A stretch of 64,000 nucleotides of DNA from Armigeres subalbatus (taxonomy: Eukaryota > Arthropoda > Insecta > Diptera > Culicidae). A model generated the notes under the pieces. It ran no database searches, was not told the origin of the DNA, and saw only the letters and a list, made by a program, of their open reading frames with translations. The stretch is taken from positions 129,393,822 through 129,457,821 of the forward strand of contig NC_085141.1 in NCBI RefSeq assembly GCF_024139115.2. The letters are read 5' to 3'. The position numbers and the translations under genes were made by a program. Each line of letters opens with the position of its first letter. The stretch's first letter is position 1. Of the stretch, positions 10,450 through 21,780 are shown in pieces.

Positions 10450-11542
10450 GTTGATTGCCAGCTACCATGTACTTCGTTTTGCTGGTATTGATTGTGAGTC
10501 CAATCCTCGCTGTCTCCCTCTTAAAAGGCGCAAAAGCCTCTTCCACGGCACGGCGATCCATTCCGATAATATCGATATCGTCCGCAAATCCCAGGAGCAT
10601 ATGCGATTTTGTGATAATGGTACCGCTTCTTTGCACACCAGCTCTCCTAATCGCTCCCTCGAGCGCTATATTGAACAGTAGGTTCGAGAGTGCATCACCC
10701 TGCTTTAATCCATCTAAGGTAGCAAATGACGTCGATATTTCATCCGCAACGCTTACACTTGATTTCGATCCGTCCAACGTTATACGAATCAGCCGTATCA
10801 GTTTCGCCGGAAAACCATGTTCAAGCATAATTTGCCATAATTCATTCCGTTTCACTGAATCGTACGCCGCCTTGAAATCAATAAACAGATGATTTGTCTG
10901 CAAGTTGTACTCCCGGAATTTATCAAGGATTTGTCTCAGGGTAAACATTTGATCCGTCGTTGATCGGCCCTCACGAAAACCTGCTTGGTATTCGCCGACG
11001 AAGGACTCTTCAAGCGGTCTCAATCTGTTGAACAGAATACGGGACATAATTTTGTACGCCGAATTAAGGATGGTTATTCCTCGGTAATTGGCGCACTCCA
11101 GTCTGTGCCCTTTCTTAAAGAGAGGGCAAATGAGGCCGTCCAACCAGCTAGCAGGCATTTCCTCGTCTTCCCATATTTTCGACATAATATGGTGCAGAAC
11201 TTCATAAAGCTGCTCACTGCCATGTTTGAGAAGTTCAGCCGGGAGCTGGTCCTTCCCCGCAGCCTTATTGTGTTTCAGCTCTTTGACAGCTTTTTTAACC
11301 TCATCTAGTGTAGGTGACTCCACAGCTTGTCCATCGTCGCTAATATTTATTCTGTTCACCGATGCACCGTCACTTCCTCCATTCAACAAAGTCTCGAAGT
11401 GTTGCTTCCACCTGGCAGCCACTTCAGTTTCATCTGTCAGCAAATTCCCTTGTTGGTCGTTGCACATGACGGGAGATGGCGCTGTCTTTCTCCGCACGCC
11501 ATTGACAGACTCATAAAACCTCCGCATATCGTTCTGCTCCAT
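10415..11542 (-). pseudogene. RTE reverse transcriptase (375-codon open frame)
   Basis: The longest open frame in the window, still open over the whole RT core. In order: FYESVNGVRRKTAPSP linker; VKKAVKELKHNKAAGKDQLP (block 1, KAAG-D); ICPLFKKGHRLECANYRGIT (block 2); VGEYQAGFREGRSTTDQ; HLFIDFKAAYDSVKR (first catalytic Asp); LKQGDALSNLLFNIALE; and GFADDIDIIG with the catalytic Asp pair; then INTSKTKYMVAG. The frame has no functional start of its own because the endonuclease lies upstream in another frame. Frameshifts near 11545 and 10430 mark it as a pseudogene, although the RT core itself looks unbroken. Confidence 0.85.
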
Positions 11543-11544
11543 TT

Positions 11545-12720
11545 TTTCCTGCGCCTCACTAATAACTTGTTTTTCGTACTCTTTTTTCTTCCTGCTGCCT
11601 TGTACCGATCTCTATTCGATCGGGTACCCGACACCAACATCCGGCTTCTGGCAACGTTTTTCTCGTCTGTCACTCTCTGACACTCCACATCGAACCAACC
11701 CGTCCTGGGTCGCCTCTGTGCAGTGCCTACCACTTCTCGTGCTGTTGTGCTCACCGCTCCATGGATCGACTCCCATAGATCTTTGAAGTTGTCGCTAACG
11801 TTGATTGCACTTATCCGTTCGTCGAGCTTCTGGCGGTACTCAGCCGATACTCCTTCCGCCGACAATCGCTGGATATTGTAACGCATCGTTCGCTGTGATC
11901 TTTCGTTCGATACAGTTGACAACCGTGATCGAATTTTACTGACAACGAGGTAGTGACCAGAGTCAATGTTCGGACCTCTGAATGTCCGCACATCGATATC
12001 ATCCGAGAAATGGCGCCCATCCACCAGAACATGGTCTATCTGGTTGCAAGTTTCACCATTTGGGTGTCTCCAGGTGTGCTTTCGGATGTTCTTTCGTGCA
12101 AAGTAGTAGTGATGGCCATCCCTCTGGCAGCAGCAAAATTTACTAGCCGTAGGCCGTTGTCATTGGTAGCGGAGTGAAGGCTCTCCCTACCGATTATGGG
12201 ACGGAAAAAGTCCTCTCTACCGACCTGGGCGTTAGCGTCTCCGATAACAATTTTCACGTCATGCTTTGGGCACTCTCCATAGGCTTTATCAAGACATTCA
12301 TAAAACGTGTCCTTCACGTCGTCGGATTTATCATTTGTCGGTGCGTAAACGTTGATTAGGCTGTAATTAAAGAATTCGTCCCGCATCCTTAACACACAGA
12401 TTCGTTCGCTAATGGGTTTCCACCGCATCACTCGCTTCATCTGCTTGCCCATCACTACGAAACCAACTCCATGCTCTGCTTTTTCACCGCCGCTGTGATA
12501 GATGTTATACTTGAATGCAGTATTGGTCGTGGGATTCACGGCTCGGAATTCACGTTCTCCGGATCTAGGCCATCGGACTTCTTGAATAGCAGCCACGTTC
12601 ACTCCAACCTTCTGCAGTTCACGAGCCAGAAGGCTCACTCGTCCAGGTTCATTTAGGGTCCTGACATTCCAGGTACCGAGTTTCCAATCATAGTCCTTAT
12701 TTCGTTGCCGGTTCGGTTGC
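11545..12720 (-). pseudogene. RTE endonuclease remnant (frameshifted)
   Basis: The endonuclease starts near 12710 with WKLGTWNVRTLNEPGR, followed by VAAIQEVRWP (catalytic Glu), INVYAPTND, and IVIGDANAQVG, the GD-NA active-site block. A frameshift at about 12030-12080 moves the reading to a second frame, where NQIDHVLVDGRHFSD and NIDSGHYLV follow. The last motif is normally S-D-H, so here the catalytic Asp is replaced by Gly. Downstream (about 11600-11900) is the linker to the RT. A second frameshift near 11545 separates it from the RT frame. The domain would make the first-strand nick during target-primed reverse transcription. Confidence 0.8.
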
Positions 12721-13121
12721 CAAAAATAACGTTCTCTTTTTCTTCTATCTCCATTTCTCGTGGTATTTGAGAGGCTTCAGTAAGCTACCTTACCGGGGTC
12801 GCGTTACCTACATCGCGCTGGTGGGGCTGCCACCTTAGGTATAGCTAACGGGATACAGCATTTCATTAATCAGCCGCTGGGTACCAGGCAGACGCTGTTT
12901 GAGCCGAACCTCCTGGTGAACAGACACTCGAAGCGTACTTTATCACTCTAGCTTATGTCAGAAGGACAACAGCGCCCAGGCTGCACTACCAGCTAAGTAC
13001 ACAACCCTTAGCTGGCGGTCTTTTGTCATCAGACGACCCGTGGAAGCGTGAGATAGGGACTTGTGGGGACCAGAGCTCTGTTGGGCGCTCCTTCCTTGAT
13101 GTCAACCCACCATTTTGCAGC
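12721..13121 (-). other. RTE 5' untranslated region
   Basis: About 400 bp of GC-richer DNA upstream of the endonuclease (minus strand) and inside the target duplication at 13122. It contains no long open frame. Internal promoters of non-LTR elements usually lie here, but no promoter motif can be named with confidence. Confidence 0.55.
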
Positions 13122-13870
13122 CCAGGAGCTAGATATCATTGATCGTAAATTAACTTACAAGATGTTGTAGAAATTCCTAATATCTTACTGTAGTTTGTCC
13201 TTGGCTCCTGGCTAAGAGCAATATCCAGTTTGCTCTTCGTGAATCTTCTACAAAGTACGGCAGTTGCTCCCGTCGCGTGATAAAGATTCACTTGCACGAA
13301 CTATACTTTATTGTTGTTGATTTGAAGGTTGTACTTTGCCGCTTATGTTGAGATTTAATTTCTTCCCAGCTCTGGCTTTGCAGCCTCCTTCACTTGAATT
13401 TCTTCCCAGTTGGATTCTTAAATCTCTGTATCCTGATTTCGATCCTTTTTCTGGCGGTGTATCAGTACAAATCTAATTCCCGACTATATTGGTAGTATGG
13501 CCAGAGGTTTCTTGGGTTGCGCTTGCTCTCTTAATTCCAATAGGTCCTGGGATCTCGTCAGTTTGATCTACGATCATCCTTTCATCTCCAATGTGGTTTC
13601 TTTTAGAGTTGTAATCATTCCAATTCTCTGGTCTTTCGATGATTTCTCTTTTGAAACTTTTTCCTAATGTGGACATATCCAAACTTGAAATCTCAAATGA
13701 ATTCACTCTTCTTGATCGAGTTCGAGGAAACTCCATCGACAGTGAAGATGAGCTAAACATGCTTTTGGTTTCTTATGTTGCGCTGTAGTATCCTCCACGC
13801 TTCAACGATCAAACCATCATTTTAGCTTTCCAAAAGCGTCAGAATCTCTTCATTACTGTCTTTTGCACTT
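13122..13870 (-). pseudogene. LOA endonuclease N-terminus and ORF1-like remnant
   Basis: Immediately upstream of the RTE element (minus strand, about 13137-13320) the reading VQVNLYHATGATAVLCRR then FTKSKLDIALSQEP is the start of a LOA-type endonuclease (QINLHH-, IQEP-like motifs). The frame rejoins the downstream part at 9796 across the target duplication. Further upstream (about 13650-13868) a frame with stops reads NEEILTLLES, WRILQRN and FKFGYVHIRKK. I take this as a decayed ORF1 similar in pattern to ORF1 proteins of insect non-LTR elements. The 95-codon open frame at 13473-13760 is probably a shadow of it. Confidence 0.55.
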
Positions 13871-14430
13871 CACGGGAAAAGGCCAATAAGTATCTCCGGT
13901 CGCGGGATATCCTTTTTATTTACCACCGCAAGTTCAGCCTGTCCAGGAAGCCAGGAAGCTACACGCCGGTGTATTTGCTGTGCGTGCCCCTGCGTGTGGT
14001 CGGCGTGCACCATTTTGTCAGATTGAAGTGACATCTCGAAAACTCTAAATATCCATCTATTAGTTGCACTCACTAAATGCAATTTTATTGTTAAAAATTG
14101 TGAAAAAGATAAGAGCAGATTTTTTGCCAACTGTTTAGGACATCTCTGTTCTTCTGGATTCCGGTTGGAATACTTCGATGATTCTGAAAAGAATTATTTT
14201 AAGATTTCAATGAGAAGTCCTTTCGAATTCTGATGGGACTTCCTCCCTGATTTTGATGAGAATCCTTATTATCCTGTGGAGATTATCATGCTGCTAGGCA
14301 AGCGGAAGTCTGATAAAATGTCACTCCAGTCCGTGATGATTGACTACATGACTACATTGTTTTTGACTGCTGGCGAAGTACCACGATTGCTTTGATTGAT
14401 ATTTTGGTTGCTCTCCGTTGTTGTTCATAT
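13871..14430. other. Unique sequence
   Basis: No domain or repeat recognised. It may contain further decayed LOA ORF1 or 5' sequence on the minus strand (an 86-codon frame at 13870-14130), but no motif supports this. Confidence 0.3.
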
Positions 14431-14979
14431 CTAGGATAGGATGTGACAAGTCGTCATTAAAAATCGTACCGATTTTCTGTCACAATCGTACCGCTTGCTG
14501 ATTGGATGAAAATGACAATCGATTACTTCGATCGGTGGCTGCGCGTTTTTCGTAGGGCAGCATTTTGTTAGTTTGGCCGTGTTGCTGGTTCGTAAAGTTT
14601 GTATTAAGCAATATACGTGAATGTTTGAGTTCGAGTTTTTTGGCACAAAATTAATTTATATTAAACTGCAAACGCCCTATAAATTATTCTCAAGGGTTGT
14701 ACAGATTTAAAACTGTTGATTTTAGGCATTATCATTCACTTTTCTATCATTTTAGATCAAAAACTCTTTTTTTATTAGCGAAAACCTTCTCTTTGTTAGT
14801 CTTTCGCTTCTCTTACATAAATAATGCATGGAATGGAAAGAAAAACATCAAGTTTTGATACATGATATTTGGAAGATTTTGTACCAAATTAATTTGGCTG
14901 CACTGGCGACCACCTCGTCAGAGCAACCGACTAAAAAACAACAAGGCAGTCTCAATTGAATTGTCACATCCTATCCTAG
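14431..14979. mobile_element. Short TIR element, 19-bp perfect inverted repeats
   Basis: CTAGGATAGGATGTGACAA at 14431-14449 recurs as its exact reverse complement at 14961-14979. The enclosed 549 bp have no coding capacity. Size and structure fit a nonautonomous DNA transposon. No clear target duplication is visible, so the terminus may lie slightly outside the matched block. Confidence 0.65.
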
Positions 14980-15559
14980 GTTCAAACAAACTTACTTTAA
15001 TGCTTTCAAATCAATTAGATTTTTCCTTTTCATTAGTAACACCAAGTTTTCAAAGTTATCAAAGTAGCTTTTTTGCTGCAGGTATGTTTTTCTTAGGCGA
15101 CTAGGTATCTATCTGGGTAAGTAGATTTTTTTATGCACTGTACAACATTATGATAGGGTGAATATGGGGGATACCGTTTTTGTCTTCAAACTTTTTCAGT
15201 AATTCATTATACTATATGTTGAAAACTGACATCATTGCTAACTAACTTTTAAAATCCTAGGCGGGGGGGCAAGTTTTTTAGGGAGGGCTAAGTCATCGTC
15301 ATTATTCGCGCCATCGATGGAGGATGAACAGGAGAGATTGTCGTCGATTGATTAACTTTCGAAAAGAAACGTAGTTTTTGTGGAAATCAAATGGTAACGC
15401 ATTTTTTTTTTGCTTTTTTTTTATGAGAGAATAAGAGGAATGTGTGGGTGAGATATCATGCGATTTGGGTAATTCACGTTCAGTGTGTAATGATGACAGA
15501 AATGCACCATATCCCGTATAACGAGTCCGTTCGTGCCGTTCCCAGAATTTCTCAGAATG
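14980..15559. other. Unique sequence
   Basis: No gene or named repeat. It contains a run of T (about 15400-15422) and short A/T tracts only. Confidence 0.35.
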
Positions 15560-15960
15560 ACTCGTGGAAATTCGTGAGGATCCCCCCAAATTTCCGTGCA
15601 AATTTCTAAAGATTTTCCATGGGCATTCCGTGAACTTTCCGTGGGAATACTATAAATTACTTACAGTTTCAAATGATAAATCCTTAAAATTGCTTGGAAA
15701 ATGCATTAGAAAATCCTGGAAAGTCCACACAATTTCCAATGCAAATTTCTTACAATTTTCGATGGAAATTCCTTCTTATATCCCATGAAAAATCCCTTAA
15801 ACAATCCTTCCCCAGAAAATTGTAGGATTTTTCCATACAAATTTTCTCAGATTTTTTCCATAAAAATTTCTTATACCTTATCACCCGTGGAAATTACGAA
15901 GAATTTTCAGTGCAAATTCCTTTAGATTTCTTTATAAATTCCTTGCAATTTCACATATAG
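15560..15960. repeat. Degenerate GGAAATTCC-type short repeats
   Basis: Successive 25-35-bp units with AAATTCC, TTTTCCATGG and GGAAATTCC cores, for example around 15597-15660 and 15690-15800. It is a decayed direct repeat similar in style to 5441-5800 and 19680-19920. Apparent frames rich in Phe, Ser and Lys here are a consequence of the repeat. Confidence 0.45.
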
Positions 15961-18941
15961 AAACTCCTTAGAAAACTTCCGTGTAAATGTAGAAAATGGT
16001 TCACTGATTTCACGTACTTTATTTATTTTTTGACGCAAACCTGTCCGCAAAGTTTGAGATTGCTCAAATGATGTGGTAAGAGTTGCAGTTGACTTTGCGC
16101 TTAGTAGTTCAGAGCCAGACCGCAAATTCGTTTCGGCTGCATTGTGCGTTGCTATGTTTAAAGGCGCATAGTTGAACTAACTGTCATATTTCCGGATCCA
16201 CTATGCGCTGGCCTTTAGTGTCATTGAACAAACCATATAGTATTGTATCAATTTTACACATTGTCACTATGAAATGATAACATTTGCAGCCTTCTGTATG
16301 AATATGCCAATATTGTATACAGAACTCTAATTTTATTTTGATTGTAGCATATATGAGCTCGATATTATATCAATGTTCTTGGCATTCGAGATGTATACTT
16401 ATGCAACAGTAGATACTGATGGTCTTCAATTGAGACATAAGAATGCTAATACAAATATTTTAATAGAAGATCAAGTTCCAATTCAAATATAAAACTGTGA
16501 ATAAAAGCCAAAAATATGCCTTGTCGTCCAAATCCAACATGTCATTTTAAAACGTCGTTGAAAAAAGTTCAATTCTATCTGGACAACAGGATTTTAATAA
16601 AGAGTATTGTACAAATCATCAAATGACATTTTTGCACACTCGCACCCAGTGTACAGTGGGTTCATTCAAACCCCATTCTTCGAATTAAATCTTTCACATA
16701 CTGTGCTTATGTGCATCGAATTTTCAAAACATTGTTATCAATGTACAAGTCAGATGGTCAAGATCCGGAAAATAGGCAATTAACATTTATTGAATCTGAT
16801 TTTTTTGGTAAAACATATTATATGTGTTGAATGCAAGTATCAACCATCACAATGAATAAACTAGATAATCAGTAACTTAAGTTTAAAGCAGTATTTCCTG
16901 CTTTCCCAAAAACGTATGTACGTGTCGTTTAGCATTTGCCGAACTATGGCCCCAAAAAAATCCTCAGCAATGTCAAGCAAGCATTTTTCGCCAAACAGCC
17001 GGATGTGTGATGGGCGCGCTTTCACATGGTTTCCTTCCGCCAGCGTTGTCGTTCCGCTGCTCCCGGTTCCGGATACGCTATTTATATTTTATGTTTTTCC
17101 TGAATTCCACTTTTATCTGCGTTTGACGAAATAAAATCGTGGAAGCATGAAATATTTATGTGCGTACTATGCTCCTCTTGTTTTCGCTCCAGCCGTTGCC
17201 ACTAACCCTCTTTTGGCGACAAACAGAAAAAAAATATGGGGAAAATGGAACAGAATGCGGCAATTTTTCGAACGGTATCGTCAGCATAAGTTTTTTTCTA
17301 TTGCTTTGATAAACTATATAATTATAAACTATATATCGTATATTTGGAACAATATTACTGATTATATAGAATGTATGTTTAATATTTTAAGGGGAAAAGT
17401 CTGGGGATCTTAATTTACTTAATTATTGAACCTATTTTTGTTTATAATAATCCCTGCTTATCTTTTATTGTATTTTGATTTAGGTTTACATTACAATTCT
17501 ACCAAAATTGTGTTAACGCGATATTTTTTTTTCCAAATTCGTTTTTAAAAAACGGCCACATAAATATACATGTTGAAGACAAAATGTAGGCAATTTTGAT
17601 AACAAAATGAAATTAAAAATGTTTATTACAATTTGAATTAAACATATCGATCGATTTCCTTCTTCCACATGATTAAAATAATTTTATTCGATACTCCCCA
17701 ATTCGTTTTTGTTCCGCTTCAACTCGATCCACCACGGCTACGCAACCGACCAACAGAGGCTTAGGCCGCTCCGGAGTACCTAAGGATATTCCAATTTCGC
17801 ACATTCCATCCAACGAGACCCGCTACTGCCATGCACTGACTGCCTGCCAAGGGTGTGTTTCGTTTATCTTTGCGAATTTTCCCCCCTATGCGCTGCTCAT
17901 GCATGGGACATTCGATAGGCTTTCCACGACCACGACTGGCAGCGTTGCTTCTGGGTGGTATGCGGATGCTTGCAACCCGTGAAGGAGGAAGGAGAACCTT
18001 GCAAAAATGGACGTTTGAAAGAAAAAAAAGATAAATGTAAGTTCAAAGTTGAAGTGAACTCCGCGAGGGTGATTTCTATGCGCACTGATGGGAAATAGTA
18101 TGAGGAATTCTCGAGGGAAATATGTGCAATGCAAGATCTACATTCAGCAAAGGAAATGAACGATTCTTCTATGGCATTTAGATCCAACGTATTTAAAATA
18201 TTGAATTCTAGTATACATGTCGTAATATATTGATTACGACAGTATGTAACTTATTCTTCAATGGCTCACATTCCAACTGGATCTTCGTCTGCCTTTTAAA
18301 TTAATTTTCTATTAGAATTTCCTCTCCTCTTTTCGTATCGTGTAACGGTGTAAGATCTACCAAACTGAGCCCAAGCTTAATCCATTTTTCGAGCTAGAGC
18401 AATAAGTTGCGGTAATTAACCAGATGGTTAAAATACTTGAATTCCCCCGCTTGAGGCTAAGCTATATGCAGCGGAAGCAACTTTCAAGTAATTAGTTATA
18501 AAACCTCGGTGCCCATCGTCCTAGACTGAACTTATTGCTAGACAAAAAATCGAATTAGGGGATTAAATACGTACTAACTCTTCATGAACTGTTAACAAAG
18601 GTAAAGAGAGGAACACACGAAAATTCGTGTTACTTAACAAACTCTTTAGCTTGAAATGGTTTTGTAGATAGAACGAAATCATGGGTTTGGAGTTTTACCG
18701 GTGATATTCTAGAAGCACGACAAGGATGTGACTAGGGCTCCGATGCATGGCCAAATAACAGTGTTACTGTTCTGTAATTCGACATGCACTTATAGACCAA
18801 GGATATGGGGAATGCTACAATAGATCTAATAACTGGTCGCAGTAGCACACCCGAATAGGAAAAAAATCATTTCCTTAATTGTTAATTGAAAGCTTTTCTA
18901 TGTTAAGAAAATTATCTTGAGCTTTTTAGTGGAATGTCTTC
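15961..18941. other. Unique AT-rich sequence, no recognisable gene
   Basis: About 3 kb without a recognised domain, RNA gene or clear repeat. G+C is higher at 16930-17070 and 17700-17970; short frames there (72-96 codons) show no family resemblance. A host intron or intergenic spacer is the simplest reading. Confidence 0.35.
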
Positions 18942-19119
18942 ACTTGTCATTAGACGAGTTTGTACAATCCCATTTAATTCCACCACTTAAATTGTACCTT
19001 GACAGATACGTATTTCGACCTCAACAGTAAGGTCGTCTTCAGTGTCTCGTACTTGACTCGACTTGACACAATTTAAGTGGTGGAATTAAATGGGATTGTA
19101 CAAACTCGTCTTATGACAA
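18942..19119. mobile_element. Foldback MITE with ~50-bp terminal inverted repeats
   Basis: Arms starting CTTGTCATTAGACGAGTTTG and running through ATTCCACCACTTAAATTGT recur in reverse complement at about 19068-19119. The short centre carries TACGTATTTCGACCTCAACAG and AAGGTCGTCTTCAGTGTCTC. No coding content. An apparent TTA on each side of GACGAG lies within the longer inverted repeat, so the target duplication is unresolved. Confidence 0.85.
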
Positions 19120-19288
19120 GCTTTTCTATGTCCGCCATTGTATGAGTATGTATCTCGTGTGGCAAGTACAATGAATAAATGCCCATGGTGTCGAGAAAGT
19201 TTCCAATCCGAAAACATCCTAAACCGATCTCGCCATCTCCGAATTGGCAATCCAACGCCTTTGCTCGTAAGGCTACTGGAGACCCCAA
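19120..19288 (-). mobile_element. Second tRNA-derived SINE family (3' truncated copy)
   Basis: On the minus strand it starts near 19285 with a head containing TCTCCAGTAGCCTTACGAGC and a degenerate B box, then a body with GGATGTTTTCGGATTGGAAA and CTTGCCACACGAGATACATA. It matches the complete copy at 21966-22261 but ends abruptly against the MITE at 18942-19119, so the 3' tail is missing. Confidence 0.65.
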
Positions 19289-19496
19289 TAGTATGTATCA
19301 CTAAAACAATTGAAAATAAGGTAAAATTGGTAGTATGCGACTATTGTTAACAGCCTTATCAATGTTCGCGTAATCCAACAAATATGTATACTCCACCAAA
19401 TATGAAGAATATCCGTTTCGAGTTTCAAAAAATTAAATCCTAAAATACACTGCCGATACTCAAGCAAGAATCTTGAAACTAGATATAAGGGTATAC
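19289..19496. other. Unique sequence
   Basis: AT-rich spacer with no feature recognised. Confidence 0.35.
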
Positions 19497-19592
19497 CCCG
19501 TTAGGCATAAGTACGTTAGGCATAATGGACGATAGGTATAACGGCCGTTAGGCGTAATGTATGTTAGGCATAATAGACGTTAGATGTTTTCT
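19497..19592 (+). repeat. CGTTAGGCATAA short tandem repeat
   Basis: About five imperfect copies of a GTTAGGCATAAT-like unit (for example CGTTAGGCATAAGTACGTT, GGCATAATGGACGATAGG, GGCATAATAGACGTTAG). The spacing is about 16-20 bp. No coding function. Confidence 0.65.
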
Positions 19593-20149
19593 TCTGAAAA
19601 CTATAACGAAACAGATAATGAAATTAATTTGTTATCAGTTTTCTACTTTCTACCGAACGACTCTTTTCTGTTCAAAAATTCAATTTCAATTAGATTTTTT
19701 TGAATTTCAACGGGAACTCCTCCGCAATTTTCACGCTTAGTTTTTACGGAGAGCTTTTCAAAATTTCAACAAGACATTGTATGATTTTTTCATGGTAATA
19801 ATTGGTATCTTCACGAAAAATTCTCTGGAGATTCAACGCGATGTTGTAGAGATCTATCAGGAAATTATATGGAAATTGCACTGAATCTTTGGAGTTTCCA
19901 CTGAGAATTTTAATTGGCGTGGAAAATTATAGATCAGCGGCGTGACAAATTTGAAACGGCGGCGCGCCGATGCAAAAATGTCGGCGGCGGCGGCGTGGGG
20001 CGGTGGCGCACACTCACTTATTTCACATGCTTCAGTGGATCCTCCTTGAGTCAATGTTGTAACACTCAATTTCAACTCTACACGAGTTATGCGTATGGTC
20101 ATATAATAAAAATATTTTCTCGGTTACTCTGCCTTCCGTAGTTGTGTAG
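19593..20149. other. Degenerate repeats and a CGG-rich segment
   Basis: 19680-19920 holds decayed short units with TTTCAACGGGAACTCC and GAATTTCAAC cores. 19935-20012 is unusually GC-rich for this window, dominated by GGCGGC triplets and a GGCGCGCC palindrome. Neither encodes a recognisable product. Confidence 0.4.
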
Positions 20150-21330
20150 TAAGTTCTGCGGTACCTTAAACATCTCGTAATGAACAAAATTCAGTTTACA
20201 TGGTGCGGATAACCGGATTAGGTATTTGACGATTATAAACAAAGACCTGGTTGATCGGGTAGACATCGTGGACTGATCTCGAGAATGTATTGGAGAACCT
20301 TGAACATATCGTATTAAAAAAAATCAAAAATGCGAATATGCTTATTCAACCGAATTGAGTGTGTACTGACGATTAGGATATTCCAAAAGCCTTGGTTGAT
20401 TCAGTAGATCACTTGGGCTGAACTCGAGAACGCTCTGCGGTACCTTGAACATCTCGTATTCAATTAAATTCAGTTTACATGATGCGCATATGCTATTTGA
20501 ACCGGATTCGGTATATGACCATAATGAGGACATTGAAAACGTCTTGGTTGATCTGGCAGACACCGTGGGCTGAACTCGAGAACGTTTTGAAGTACATTGA
20601 ACAGCTCGTATTCAAGAAAACTGGATTTACATTATGTGTATATGCTTTTTGAACCGAATTAGGTATATGAAGATTATTAGGATATTGCCAAAGACATGGT
20701 TAATAGGGTATATACCGTGGACTGCGCCCGAGATTGTTCTAGTGTACTTTGCTCATCTCGTATTAAAAAAAATCAGATTACGTGAGGCGCATATGCTTAT
20801 TGAACCGGATTGAGTATGTAACAATGATGAGGACATTCCAAAAGCCTTGGTTGATTCAGTAGATCACATGGGCTGACTCGAGAACGGTTTGGAGTACCTT
20901 GAACATCTCGAATTTAAGAAAATTCAGTTTACATGGTGCGCATATTCTTTCTGAATCGGATTGGGCATATTTATGATTATGAGGATATTGTCAAAGACTT
21001 GGTTGATTTGGTAGATACCGTGGACTGAACTCGAGAACGTTTTGGAGTACATTGAACATCTCGTATTCAAGAAAATTGGGCTTACATTATGCCAGATTGG
21101 GTGTATACCGACGATGAAGCCTTTTTTGTTTATTTTTCAGGAAAAGGGAGTTGAACTTTTTTTTGTTCTCTCTCAAATGGGCGCAAAACCTCTTCGTCTG
21201 TTCATACCAACAGAATACAATACTCCAAATGATACACAATACAATTATTACTTACAACTATTCCAACTTTCCAAAAGCTTTGGGTTATCTTGTAGATAAC
21301 GTGGGCTGAACTCGTGAACGTTGAGAAATG
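20150..21330 (+). repeat. Tandem satellite, ~151-bp unit, seven copies
   Basis: Anchoring on TTGAACATCTCGTATT, copies start at about 20166, 20300, 20445, 20597, 20749, 20899 and 21052 (intervals 134, 145, 152, 152, 150 and 153). A partial copy lies at 21260-21325. Each unit holds TTGGTTGATC..GTAGA, then GGGCTGAACTCGAGAACGTT and TTGGAGTACC. Copies differ at 15-25% of positions by eye. The same core occurs in the arrays at 28310-30470 and 42640-44990. No open frame is shared between units. Confidence 0.9.
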
Positions 21331-21780
21331 TTCACTTGCTTGATGTTCAAGATGACTAAACCTCGCAGAGTGTTCAAAATTATCACACAATGCGTTATAG
21401 CACTCAAATATTTCAGATTCATTTGCATGTTCTCAGAAACAGAATCTTCCCAAGATTTCGGATATCTGGGTCTTCAGGTATAGTCACACTTAACCTCCGA
21501 TATTTTTGCTGTAAAGCCATCATCCTTATGGACAACTTTGCTGGAGAAAGCGAGGAACTAGCTCTCTTCTGTAATTTTACACAGCCAATCTAAAACGCTG
21601 GGCATATATCCCATCCGTCCCGAACGAGTATAAAAAGACTCCGATTCACCATAATCTCATGGTGAGCAACGATGCGTCTCCATGAACGTGCACGCTAAAA
21701 TAAACTACACAAAATTTAATCAAATCCGGCTTATTTTCATTAAAACGGAACTATTCACCAAAGATCAATAGGATAGTTTC
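21331..21780. other. Unique sequence with a TATA-like box
   Basis: A spacer between two satellite arrays. GTATAAAAAG at about 21628 resembles a TATA box but no initiator or coding region follows. Nothing else is recognised. Confidence 0.3.

Larger units (their letters stand above)
9797..13121 (-). mobile_element. RTE-type non-LTR retrotransposon, near full length, nested in LOA
   Basis: A 3.3-kb minus-strand element with 5' untranslated region (about 12720-13121), APE endonuclease, RT and a short C-terminal region, which is the usual size and layout of RTE elements (about 3.2-3.4 kb). The flanks CTAGGAGCCAGCTATC (9781-9796) and CCAGGAGCTAGATATC (13122-13137) agree at 13 of 16 positions and read as an aged target duplication. 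The interrupted LOA endonuclease frame continues across them. At least three frameshifts inactivate it. I place it in the RTE clade (JAM1-like in Aedes) from the motifs WNVRTL, KAAYDSVKR and FADDIDIIG; the precise family is not verified. Confidence 0.8.
6561..13870 (-). mobile_element. Decayed LOA-type non-LTR retrotransposon (with nested insertions)
   Basis: Minus-strand remains of one element, read from 13870 down to about 6560: an ORF1-like region, an APE-type endonuclease split by an RTE element, reverse transcriptase, and a terminal RNase H domain. The order EN-RT-RNase H and the motif context GFADDLVII point to the LOA (Lian-like) clade, from general family knowledge. Three insertions interrupt it: an RTE element at 9797-13121, a Feilai SINE at 8265-8532, and an unassigned repeat at 7748-8009. 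Many frameshifts and stops make it inactive. Without the insertions the remnant is about 3.4 kb, shorter than a complete element of this type, and both outer ends are fuzzy. Confidence 0.75.

Noticed and set aside
10451..11680. Plus-strand frames of 96-145 codons
   Set aside because: Shadows of the RTE RT and endonuclease frames on the minus strand.
6561..13870. LTR retrotransposon or endogenous virus
   Set aside because: No long direct terminal repeats, protease, integrase or viral structural motifs. Domain order and FADD-type RT fit non-LTR elements.
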